Source of the DNA: Bog-756 sp963812525
GTDB lineage: Bacteria; Actinomycetota; Acidimicrobiia; Acidimicrobiales; RAAP-2
Direction of reading: 5' to 3'
Length of the DNA: 64,000 nt
Assembly: GCA_963812525.1 (NCBI GenBank)
Contig: CAWEVL010000009.1
Span: forward strand, 682,001 to 746,000
Of the stretch, positions 57,157 through 64,000 are shown piece by piece; within the stretch, counting starts at the first letter, position 1, and each line of letters begins with the position of its first letter. The notes beneath the pieces are model-generated. The model saw only the letters and a program-made list of their open reading frames with translations. It had not been told where the DNA came from and made no database searches. Position numbers and translations under genes: made by a program.

Positions 57157-58032
57157 TCAACCGGCCAGAGCCCATCGGCGCAGGGGCTTCCGGGCGTCGA
57201 CCAACGTCTCGTACTGCTCATCGGAGAGCGAGATCCTGCTGGCCGCCCCGTTCTCCTCGAGGTGGTCGACCGACGATGTGCCCGGGATGGGCACCATGAC
57301 CGGGGAGCGACGGAGCAGCCAGGCCAGGCACACCTGGGACACGGTGGCGCCCACGTCGCGGGCGACGGTGTCGAGCGGGCCACCGCGGCGGGACAGCTTG
57401 CCGCTCCCCAGCGGGAACCACGGGATGAAGCCGATCCGATGGTGCTCGCAGTAGTCGATGACATCGTCAGCGCCCCGCTGGGCGATGTTGTACTGGTTCT
57501 GCACCGTCGCTACGGGCACGATCCGCCGGGCCGCCTCGATCTCGGCCACGTTGACCTCGGACAGCCCGACCTCGGCGACCAGACCTGCGTCACGCAACTC
57601 CTTCAGTGCGCCGTACTGGTCCTCGGCCGGAACGCGTGGATCGACCCGGTGCAGTTGGAAGAGATCGAGGTGGTCGACGCCCAGCCGCTGCAGGCTCCCT
57701 TGGCACTGGCGCTTCAGGTACTCGGGTCGACCACACTCCTCCCACTGGTCGGGGCCCGGGCGGGTGAACCCGGCCTTGGTGGCGATGACCAGGTCCTGGG
57801 GGTAGGGATGGAGTGCCTCCCGGATCAGCTCCTCGGCGACGTCGGGGCCGTAGGAGTCCGCGGTATCGATGAGGTCGACACCGAGGCCCACCGCCCTGCG
57901 CAACACCCGGATGGCTCCGGCGCGGTCCGACGGGGGTCCCCACACACCGGCCCCGGTCAGCTGCATGGTGCCGAATCCGAGACGATGCACCTCGAAGGCG
58001 CCCAACGTCACGGTGTCGTAGGCGTCCGCCAT
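57157..58032 (-). CDS. Aldo/keto reductase
   Basis: 291 aa. The NADPH/catalytic pattern is VHRLGFGTMQLTGAGVWG, DLIDTADSYGPDVAEELI (Asp, Tyr), LVIATKAGF (Lys) and DLFQLHRVDP (His). ATVQNQYNIAQRGADDVIDYC and MVPIPGTSSVDHLEENGAAS, the cofactor-phosphate loop, complete it. It reduces an aldehyde or ketone. AGAGGGGACG precedes ATG 58032. It is the first gene of the three-gene leftward operon and diverges from the flavoprotein gene. Confidence 0.92.
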   Translation of the reverse strand: MADAYDTVTLGAFEVHRLGFGTMQLTGAGVWGPPSDRAGAIRVLRRAVGLGVDLIDTADSYGPDVAEELIREALHPYPQDLVIATKAGFTRPGPDQWEECGRPEYLKRQCQGSLQRLGVDHLDLFQLHRVDPRVPAEDQYGALKELRDAGLVAEVGLSEVNVAEIEAARRIVPVATVQNQYNIAQRGADDVIDYCEHHRIGFIPWFPLGSGKLSRRGGPLDTVARDVGATVSQVCLAWLLRRSPVMVPIPGTSSVDHLEENGAASRISLSDEQYETLVDARKPLRRWALAG

Positions 58033-58248
58033 CGTCCCCTCTTTCTTCTTGTCGGGCGCGGCACTCCAAGCACCCATGACAGGTCCCGCACCGTGCGTTC
58101 GGACCATTCTACCGATGGGGTGGTGATTTCGACAGGGTCTTGTGTAACGGTGAACGGGGCATCTAGCGTGGTTCATGCATCGGTAACGGCTGGATCGGTC
58201 CGGTGTGCATGTTGTCACTGCAACGGTGAAGAAGGGGCAGCAGTACCC
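58033..58248. promoter_or_regulatory. 216-nt divergent promoter region
   Basis: Separates the leftward reductase/deacylase/adenylation operon from the rightward flavoprotein gene. It is visibly more AT-rich than average. For the rightward gene a TTGTGT-18 nt-TAGCGT pair (about 58140-58170) is a weak promoter candidate. Direct repeats of the form GGTAACGG/GTAACGGTGAACGG occur. No riboswitch fold is obvious. Confidence 0.35.
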
Positions 58249-60135
58249 ATGATCTCGGCGCGTCCATTGCCATCTACGCCTTTGGCTGACTGGGATGCGG
58301 ACCCGCTCCGTACCGGCACGGTCGACCTGGCCATCGTGGGGTTGGGCTCGTGGGGCGTGTGCGTGCTCGAGCGGGCCGTGGCCCAGGCCCGCCGGGTGGA
58401 AACCACCGTCCGGGTGCATGTGATCGAGCCCGGAGCTCTGGGTGGAGGGGTCTATGCCATGGGGCAGCCCGACTATCTGGTGCTGAATAACCCCTGCGGC
58501 CAATTGTGTCTGTACGCCTCCCCCGACGGGGGGGAGGATCCCCCCTATGCGGTCGGTCTCTTCGACTGGGCCGTCCAGCGCGGCTACCGGTGGAGCGGAC
58601 ACGAGTGCCGGATCACCGGCTCGGGCCGGGCGATCGAACCCACCGACTACCTGCCTCGCCGGCTGATGGGGGAGTACCTGGTGTGGTTCTACGAATCCCT
58701 GGTGACCAACGCCCCCCCGAACATGGAGGTGGTACGGCACTACGCCGCTGCCGTCGACATCACCTCGGTCGCCGGCCGGGAAGCCGTCGTGTTGGACAAC
58801 GGCCGGACGCTGCGGGTCAACCATGTGGTGTTGACCTCCGGGCACACCTGGAACGACGAGTTCGCCGGCCGCCATTCCGCGGTCCGCTACCTGCGTCCCT
58901 ACCCGGTCGAGTACTTCGACGCCCCCGTGCCTCCGGGCGAGTCTGTCGCCATCGCCGGAATGGGCTTGGTCGGCTTCGATCTCCTGACCGCCCTGACCGT
59001 TGGTCGGGGCGGGACCTTCGAGGATCTCGGGGACCGGAAGCGGTACCGACCCAGCGGGAACGAGCCGCTGATCCACTTGTACTCGCGCTCGGGGGTTCCC
59101 TACTGCGCCAAGTCGGCTCACGGCGTGGACCCGTACGGGGAGTACCAACCCGTGGTGTGCACGCCGGAGGCCATCGCCGGCCTGACCCACCCGGGTGGGG
59201 GATCGGTCCGCCGACAGGTGGACTTCCGCCGTGACCTCCTGCCCCTGCTGTTCGCCGAGATGCAGTCCCGCTACCTGATCCACGCCGCCCTCCTCAAGGG
59301 CGGTTCGGACGAGTCGGCCGATGTCCGGGATCGCCTCACCCGCGCCTGGAGGGTCGGGGCCTTCGAGGGCGCGGTCGACGGCTATGAGCCGGTCTACGGC
59401 CGGTTCGATCCGGCCAGCCACCTGTTCGCCGGGTCGGGACGCTCCTACGCCTCGGGTGCGGACTACCAGTCACAGGTCTATGACATGGTCGAGGCCGACC
59501 TCGAGGAGGCACTCGTCGTCGGGGGCAGTCCGGTCAAGGCCGCCCTCGAGGTACTGCGGATCCTCCGCGACCAGCTGCGCCTGGTGATCGAGTTCGGTGG
59601 ACTCACCCACGAGTCGTACCTCGATTTCCAAACCAATGTCCGGGGTCGGATCAACCGCATGGAGGCCGGACCACCGCTGCTGCGTTCCCAACAGCTCCTG
59701 GCGCTGCTCGATGCCGGCGTGGTGCAGACGTCGCTCGGGCCGGATCCGGCGGTGGTGGCGGGTCCCGACGGACGCACGGTGCTCCGCTCCACGCAGCTCG
59801 ACGAGGAGACCACGGTCACCGTCAATGGCGTGGTCCGCGGCCATTTGGATCTTCCGTCCCTGGTCCGGTCCAGTTCGCCTCTGCTCACCCGGTTGTACGC
59901 CAGCGGCCGGTTGACCCAGATGAGCTACGGCGACAACCCGGTCGGTAGCGTCTCCATCAGCCAGGACTTCCATCCCTACGATACCTGTGGCCGGGTCCAG
60001 CCCCATCTCTCGCTGCTCGGCGTGCTGACCGAGGGAGCCCGCTACTTCACGCACTACCTTCCGTCCCCCCGGAGCCGTATCCGGGCGGTGCTCGACGCCC
60101 AGGAGTGCATGCAGGCGGTCATCGGCGGGCCGTGA
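58249..60135 (+). CDS. Two-Rossmann FAD/NAD(P)-binding oxidoreductase
   Basis: 628 aa. The first dinucleotide fold is VDLAIVGLGSWGVCVLERAV (GxGxxG), followed by HVIEPGALGGGVYAMGQPDYLVLNNPCG, the pattern of the NAD_binding_9 (PF13454) FAD-NAD(P)-binding family. A second Rossmann motif is VAIAGMGLVGFDLLTAL. GYEPVYGRFDPASHLFAGSG and SISQDFHPYDTCGRVQPHLS are family-like landmarks towards the C-terminus. Such proteins resemble amine/N-hydroxylating flavoenzymes and often sit in biosynthetic clusters. The substrate is unknown, and the chemistry is presumably oxidation of an amino-acid-like compound. Confidence 0.8.
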   Translation: MISARPLPSTPLADWDADPLRTGTVDLAIVGLGSWGVCVLERAVAQARRVETTVRVHVIEPGALGGGVYAMGQPDYLVLNNPCGQLCLYASPDGGEDPPYAVGLFDWAVQRGYRWSGHECRITGSGRAIEPTDYLPRRLMGEYLVWFYESLVTNAPPNMEVVRHYAAAVDITSVAGREAVVLDNGRTLRVNHVVLTSGHTWNDEFAGRHSAVRYLRPYPVEYFDAPVPPGESVAIAGMGLVGFDLLTALTVGRGGTFEDLGDRKRYRPSGNEPLIHLYSRSGVPYCAKSAHGVDPYGEYQPVVCTPEAIAGLTHPGGGSVRRQVDFRRDLLPLLFAEMQSRYLIHAALLKGGSDESADVRDRLTRAWRVGAFEGAVDGYEPVYGRFDPASHLFAGSGRSYASGADYQSQVYDMVEADLEEALVVGGSPVKAALEVLRILRDQLRLVIEFGGLTHESYLDFQTNVRGRINRMEAGPPLLRSQQLLALLDAGVVQTSLGPDPAVVAGPDGRTVLRSTQLDEETTVTVNGVVRGHLDLPSLVRSSSPLLTRLYASGRLTQMSYGDNPVGSVSISQDFHPYDTCGRVQPHLSLLGVLTEGARYFTHYLPSPRSRIRAVLDAQECMQAVIGGP

Positions 60136-60160
60136 GGTAGCCCAGGAATCCTGACGGCCG

Positions 60161-61435
60161 TCAGGCGGTGGCGTTGGCCAGGGCCTGGTCGAGGTCCTCG
60201 ACGAGGTCGTCGATGTGCTCGAGCCCGACGGACAGCCGGATGGTCTCGGGGCGGATCCCGGCCGCTTCACGCTCCCCGTCGCTCAGCTGCCGGTGGGTGG
60301 TCGAGGCGGGATGGATGGCCAGCGACTTGGCATCCCCCAGGTTGAGCAGTCGTTTGAAGAGCGTCAGGGAGTCGAAGAAGGCCAGACCGGCCCGATAGCC
60401 TCCGGCGGCCCCGAAGGTGATGATGGAGGGGACGTGTCCCCCCAGATAGCGCTGGGCCAGTTCGTACGAGGGGTGTCCGGGGAAGCCGACGAAGCTCACC
60501 CAGTCCACCCGGGGATCGTGGGCCAGGTAGTCGGCCACCGCCCGGGCATTGGACTCGTGCCGCTCGAGGCGGACGGACATGGTCTCGAGCCCCTGCAGCA
60601 GCTGGAAGGCGGCCAACGGTGACAGGGTGGCACCGGTATTGCGCAACTGGACCGACCGGGCCCGGACCGTGAACGGCCGCTCGGGAAAGTCCCGGGCGAA
60701 GACGACGCCGTGAAAGGCCGGCTCGGGCTGGTTGAATTGGGGGAAACGGTCGGCGTGCTGGGTCCACGGAAAGGTCCCGGCATCCACGATGGCGCCTCCC
60801 AGCGTGGTGCCGTGACCGCCCACGAACTTGGTCAGGGAGTGGACCACGACGTCGGCCCCGTGACGGATCGGCTTCAGCAGGAGGGGGGTGGCCACGGTGT
60901 TGTCGACGATGAGGGGGACCCCGGCATCGTGGGCGGCGGCGGCGACCGCTTCGAGGTCGACGACGTTGCCGGCCGGATTGCCGATGGTCTCGCAGAAGAA
61001 CGCACAGGTCTTGTCGTCCACCAGTGCGGCGAGGGACTCGGCCCGGTCGTCAGGAGCGAATCGGACCTCGATCCCGAGCGTGGGCAGCACATGGGCGAAG
61101 TAGGTGAACGTGGCCCCGTACAGCTGCGGTGCCACCACCATGTTGGACCCCGCGGTGGCCACGGTGAGGACGGCGTAGCTGACCGCGGCCATGCCTGACG
61201 ACACCACCAGGGCGGCCGTTCCCCCCTCCAGCGCGGCGATGCGCTGCTCGAGGACATCGTTGGTGGGGTTGTTGATCCGGTTGTAGTGGAAGCCGGGCAC
61301 TTCGAGGTCGAGCACCGCCCCGGCGTGTTCGGCGTCGATGAAGTCGTGGGCCACGGTCTGGTAGATGGGCACCGCCACGGCGCGAGTGCTGTCCGGGGTG
61401 AACCCGCCGTGGATGGCAATGGTTTCGTCCCGCAC
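60161..61435 (-). CDS. metY: O-acetylhomoserine sulfhydrylase (MetY-type PLP enzyme)
   Basis: 424 aa Cys/Met-metabolism PLP enzyme. It shows ETIAIHGGFTPDSTRAVAVPIYQT, YNRINNPTNDVLEQRIAALEGG and VSSGMAAVSYAVL, then the cofactor lysine in VVHSLTKFVGGHGTTLGG, and QLLQGLETMSVRLERHESNA, PSIITFGAAGG and IHPASTTHRQLSDGE. It forms homocysteine (or a thio-analogue) from an O-acylhomoserine and sulfide. The GTG start lies 3 nt after the stop of the MetA-like gene. Confidence 0.93.
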   Translation of the reverse strand: MRDETIAIHGGFTPDSTRAVAVPIYQTVAHDFIDAEHAGAVLDLEVPGFHYNRINNPTNDVLEQRIAALEGGTAALVVSSGMAAVSYAVLTVATAGSNMVVAPQLYGATFTYFAHVLPTLGIEVRFAPDDRAESLAALVDDKTCAFFCETIGNPAGNVVDLEAVAAAAHDAGVPLIVDNTVATPLLLKPIRHGADVVVHSLTKFVGGHGTTLGGAIVDAGTFPWTQHADRFPQFNQPEPAFHGVVFARDFPERPFTVRARSVQLRNTGATLSPLAAFQLLQGLETMSVRLERHESNARAVADYLAHDPRVDWVSFVGFPGHPSYELAQRYLGGHVPSIITFGAAGGYRAGLAFFDSLTLFKRLLNLGDAKSLAIHPASTTHRQLSDGEREAAGIRPETIRLSVGLEHIDDLVEDLDQALANATA

Positions 61436-61438
61436 GAC

Positions 61439-62416
61439 TCAGCGGCTCCTGGCCGGGACGTCGGCCAGCCAGTTGGTGTAGAGCCGGGTGGCCACGGTGT
61501 GCCAGGTCCAGGGGGCCCGGGCTTCGATGTCGGCGAACGGAAAGGACTCGACGAGCCCTGGGTCCCGCTCGCCGGCGGCCATCCGACCCTGCAACTGCTC
61601 CAGCCTTTCGGTGTCCTCGGGGGCCGAGCAGTCTCGGGGGAGGACAGGGAGGCCGTCCCGTTGGCGGCGGACGTACCGGCGGACGTCCCGTTGGTACTCG
61701 CGGAGCAGGCTGGTCGGCCCGTACTCGGGATGGGCCTGCATGAGCACCACCTTGGACTCCTCGACCTGTCTGGTGGCCACGCTCCAGCCGATCGCCTCCG
61801 ATCGCAACGGAACCTGGTAGCCGGCCGCCCGTACCCGGTGGGTGGGAACGGTGCTCACCCGGGAGTGGGGGAGCACGACGCCCGATCCCAGGCCGACCGT
61901 CAGGGGGTCCCCCGGTTCGGCCAGCTGGGGAAAGATACCGGTGCATTTCGCCGGCAACGATTCCCGCTCCAGACCGTCGAAGACAGTCAGGGCGGCATGG
62001 GCGGACAGGCAGGACAGGAGCATCGACGGCACCGCATGGCTGGCCCAGGTGAGCAGCCGGACCATCTCCGCCCAAATCGGCTCGCCCTCCAGGGTCGGCT
62101 CGACCGGATTGGACCCGGTGACGATCAGCAGCTGGGGTGGGTGGTCGAACAGTTCGGCCAACGGTGTGTACCGCTCGGCGATCCGGAGGGCTGCGGCCTC
62201 TCCTCTCGGGACCCCGGCCATGGTGTACAGGCGGACATCCAGGCCCTGGCGGCCGGAACCGACGTCGAGAAGGTCCAGGAACTGGCGTTCGCTCTGCACG
62301 AAGGCCCCGTCGGGCATGTTGTTGACCACCGCGCACGTCCATCGGTTCACCGAGGGGCCGGCGTCGGCCACGCCCGGGGGGCCGGTCATGGGCGAGTCGA
62401 GGTGCAGAACGACCAT
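61439..62416 (-). CDS. MetA-like homoserine O-acyltransferase, divergent
   Basis: 325 aa. CAVVNNMPDGAFVQSERQFLDLL, then LIVTGSNPVEP, the nucleophile Cys in MLLSCLSAHAAL, and the His/Glu pair of VVLMQAHPEYGPTSLLREYQRDV follow the MetA (class I glutamine-amidotransferase-like) layout. SWRSH/WTWHTVATRLYTNWL-type residues lie at the C-terminus. The motif around the Cys (usual pattern C-W/A-x-x-Q-A-A/G-L) is altered to C-L-S-A-H-A-A-L. Acyl-donor preference cannot be read safely. It is adjacent to metY, so an O-acyl-homoserine for direct sulfhydrylation is the natural role, but an analogue is possible. Confidence 0.85.
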   Translation of the reverse strand: MVVLHLDSPMTGPPGVADAGPSVNRWTCAVVNNMPDGAFVQSERQFLDLLDVGSGRQGLDVRLYTMAGVPRGEAAALRIAERYTPLAELFDHPPQLLIVTGSNPVEPTLEGEPIWAEMVRLLTWASHAVPSMLLSCLSAHAALTVFDGLERESLPAKCTGIFPQLAEPGDPLTVGLGSGVVLPHSRVSTVPTHRVRAAGYQVPLRSEAIGWSVATRQVEESKVVLMQAHPEYGPTSLLREYQRDVRRYVRRQRDGLPVLPRDCSAPEDTERLEQLQGRMAAGERDPGLVESFPFADIEARAPWTWHTVATRLYTNWLADVPARSR

Positions 62417-62443
62417 GACCAGGTATCGGCAGTTCTGCGGCTC

Positions 62444-62455
62444 TTCCTAAAGGAA
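62444..62455. promoter_or_regulatory. Short inverted repeat between divergent metA-like and ssuD-like genes
   Basis: TTCCT-AA-AGGAA, 28 nt upstream of the metA-like start and 80 nt upstream of the monooxygenase start. It is a possible operator shared by the two divergent sulfur-metabolism genes. Confidence 0.3.
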
Positions 62456-62534
62456 CGGGTCGGATTATGTCGATAGGGGTGTGGGTGACCCCGCCTCGGA
62501 GTGGGATCGCCCGACACCGTGAGAAGGGATCGGC

Positions 62535-63725
62535 ATGCCCGTGGAGATCGTTGGGATGGTGGGCACCAGGGACGCCTCGGAGATCAAGGGGCCACTGGTG
62601 GACGGCCCGGTGGTGGACTGGATGGACGGCCCGGTCATCGAGCCCGACTACCTGGTCGAGATCTCCCGCGCCCACGAGCAGGCCGGATTCGACCGGGTGC
62701 TGGTGGGCTATGGAGCCGTCGGACCCGAGGGATGGGCCGTGGCCGGCGCCGTGCTCCACCACACCGAGCGCCTGAAGGTGCTCGTGGCCCATCGCCCCGG
62801 CTTCGTCCAACCGGCCCTCCTGGCCCGCAAGGCGGCGACGCTCGATCACCTGACCGGCGGGGGGAGGATCGCCATCCACTTCATCACCGGAGGCGACGAG
62901 GCCGACCAGCGACGGGAAGGCGATTTCGTGCCCCACGACGCCCGCTACCGGCGGACCGGTGAGGTGATGTCGATCGTGCGCCGCATGTGGGAGGAGAGTG
63001 CCCCGTTCGATTTCGAGGGGGAGTTCTTCCGGTATGAGGGTGCGTTCACCTCGGTCAAGCCGGTGTCTCCCGGGGGGATCCCCCTCTACTTCGCCGGAGC
63101 CTCGCCCGCAGCCATCGAAGTGGGCGCGACCCATGCCGACGTGTACGCGTTCTGGGGTGAGCCCCGGGCCGCCGTGGCCGAGCGGATGAGCTCCATCGTG
63201 CCGGTGGCGGAGCAGGCCGGACGTTCCCTCCGCTTCAGCATCTCACTGCGTCCCATCATCGCCGACACCGAGGACGAGGCTTGGGAGAAGGCGGAGTGGA
63301 TCGCCGAGACCACCGCCGAGCGGATCGAGCAGGCCAAGGAGCGGATGGCCGGCCGCCAGGATTCGTACCAGGGACTCGGCGGGGCGGCCAATGCCACACT
63401 GTCCGTCGACCGTGGGACCGGAGGTACGACGTCGGTCGGGCGGAAACGTCTGATCGCCATGTCCGCCGAGCGCGAGGTCTACGACGAGCGACTGTGGATG
63501 AAGGTGGCCAACCTGACCGGCGCGGCCGGAAACTCGACCGCGCTGGTGGGCACGCCCCAGCAGGTGGCCGAGGCCATGCTGCGCTACTACGACCTGGGCT
63601 GCACCACCCTGCTGCTGAAGGGCTTCGATCCTGTGCCCGATGCCGTTGAGTTCGGCAAGGAGCTGCTGCCCATGGTGCGGGAGGGTGTCGAGGACCGCTC
63701 GTCCTCCCGGCCGCTCACCGCCTGA
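62535..63725 (+). CDS. LLM-class flavin-dependent monooxygenase, SsuD-like
   Basis: 396 aa luciferase-like TIM barrel. DYLVEISRAHEQAGFDRVLVGYG is followed by LVAHRPGFVQPALLARKAATLDHL, GRIAIHFITGGDEADQRREGD, RYRRTGEVMSIVRRMW, FYFAGASPAAIEVGA-type and ALVGTPQQVAEAMLRYYDLGCTTLLLKGFDP. These match FMNH2-dependent alkanesulfonate monooxygenases, which release sulfite from sulfonates, rather than F420-dependent members. AGAAGGGATCGG precedes the ATG. It diverges from the metA-like/metY pair, so it may supply inorganic sulfur to them. Confidence 0.9.
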   Translation: MPVEIVGMVGTRDASEIKGPLVDGPVVDWMDGPVIEPDYLVEISRAHEQAGFDRVLVGYGAVGPEGWAVAGAVLHHTERLKVLVAHRPGFVQPALLARKAATLDHLTGGGRIAIHFITGGDEADQRREGDFVPHDARYRRTGEVMSIVRRMWEESAPFDFEGEFFRYEGAFTSVKPVSPGGIPLYFAGASPAAIEVGATHADVYAFWGEPRAAVAERMSSIVPVAEQAGRSLRFSISLRPIIADTEDEAWEKAEWIAETTAERIEQAKERMAGRQDSYQGLGGAANATLSVDRGTGGTTSVGRKRLIAMSAEREVYDERLWMKVANLTGAAGNSTALVGTPQQVAEAMLRYYDLGCTTLLLKGFDPVPDAVEFGKELLPMVREGVEDRSSSRPLTA

Positions 63726-63878
63726 CGGCTTCCGGCCCACGGGCGGTGGTCGGCACCGGACCGACCCCAGCTCGTGCCGACCGGCCGGCTCGGCGGGGGG
63801 CTGCGACCCGTCCTCGCCTCGCCCGCGGCACCCGAACACCAGGCCGCGGCCTGCCCCCACCGCCCCGCGGTCGGGGGG

Positions 63879-64000
63879 TCACGCCAGTCGAGGTCGCCGT
63901 ACCGCTCCGCCCCTGCGGCCCGAGCGGCGGGCGTGGAGCCGCCCGGCCAGAGCCCAGGGGAGGTGGAGCAGGGCGTCGAGGGTCAGCACGGCCCCCACGC
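63879..64000 (-). CDS. C-terminal end of an unidentified protein (partial)
   Basis: Reading leftward from the window edge, a frame gives VGAVLTLDALLHLPWALAGRLHARR and ends with GAVRRPRLA and TGA at 63881-63879. It has a short hydrophobic patch and an Arg-rich tail. It is too short to assign, and the 5' part lies outside the window. Confidence 0.35.
   Translation of the reverse strand, partial: VGAVLTLDALLHLPWALAGRLHARRSGRRGGAVRRPRLA

Noticed and set aside
60136..62534. SAM riboswitch controlling metY/metA
   Set aside because: The spaces before both genes are too short (3 nt and 118 nt) and show no SAM-I, SAM-II or SAM-IV core helices.

Overview
The window is about 70% GC by eye, with genes packed on both strands, many GTG starts, many 4-bp stop/start overlaps, and no insertion sequence, phage gene, CRISPR array, rRNA or tRNA that I could recognise. 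The gene content (F420 gene cofD/fbiA, DUF5719, DUF3039, a Trm112-like protein beside ManB and a SIS isomerase, a BsaP-like partner of BioB, LLM flavin oxidoreductases, TMEM175, and an amidase built on GGYWLVASDGG repeats) points to a chromosomal segment of an actinobacterium, most likely from the Acidimicrobiia. That placement is inference from content, not a phylogeny.

Layout. 0-11 kb: cofD (cut by the window edge), three coupled family-4 glycosyltransferases, a nucleotide-sugar reductase/epimerase, a small amphipathic protein behind an operator-like palindrome, a large membrane GT2 protein and its coupled DUF5719 partner. 11-25 kb: a small HiPIP-like Cys/Trp-rich protein, a DksA/TraR-type zinc finger, a methyltransferase, FtsH, a CPBP protease, a polytopic PTPS-related membrane protein, a Lon-N-domain protein, a repeat-bearing amidase, and the manB/Trm112-like/SIS mannose-phosphate operon. 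24.2-31 kb: a long non-coding leader holding a candidate raiA-type structured RNA in front of hpf/raiA, then secA, prfB, ftsE, ftsX. 31-50 kb: serine hydrolase, sugar-nucleotide transferase, acyl-CoA ligase, two acyl-CoA dehydrogenases, an archaeal-type riboflavin synthase, bioA-bioF-bioD, an NfeD/stomatin-like pair, TMEM175, two ABC-F ATPases, dusB-maf, and bioB with a small BsaP-like partner. 51.9-63.7 kb: an accessory-looking block with an MBL-fold protein, a GNAT, an operon of aldo/keto reductase, N-acyl-D-amino-acid deacylase and stand-alone amino-acid adenylation enzyme, a divergent two-Rossmann flavoprotein, a MetA-like/MetY pair, and an SsuD-like monooxygenase.

Two properties run through the whole window. 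First, many starts lie 5-10 nt behind a TAnnnT hexamer, the geometry of leaderless transcription. Second, 14 otherwise well-conserved genes are broken by one or more single extra bases, 23 clear +1 events in all. Two further net -1/+2 shifts occur, one in manB (which also has a +1) and one in the second ABC-F gene, bringing the broken genes to 15. They include secA (3), ftsE (2), ftsX (4) and the PTPS-related membrane gene (3). Removing the extra bases restores full-length, family-typical proteins. Residual insertion errors from long-read sequencing are the default explanation. The near-exclusive sign and the clustering at 22-32 kb are worth testing against raw reads. I annotate these genes over their full restored span.
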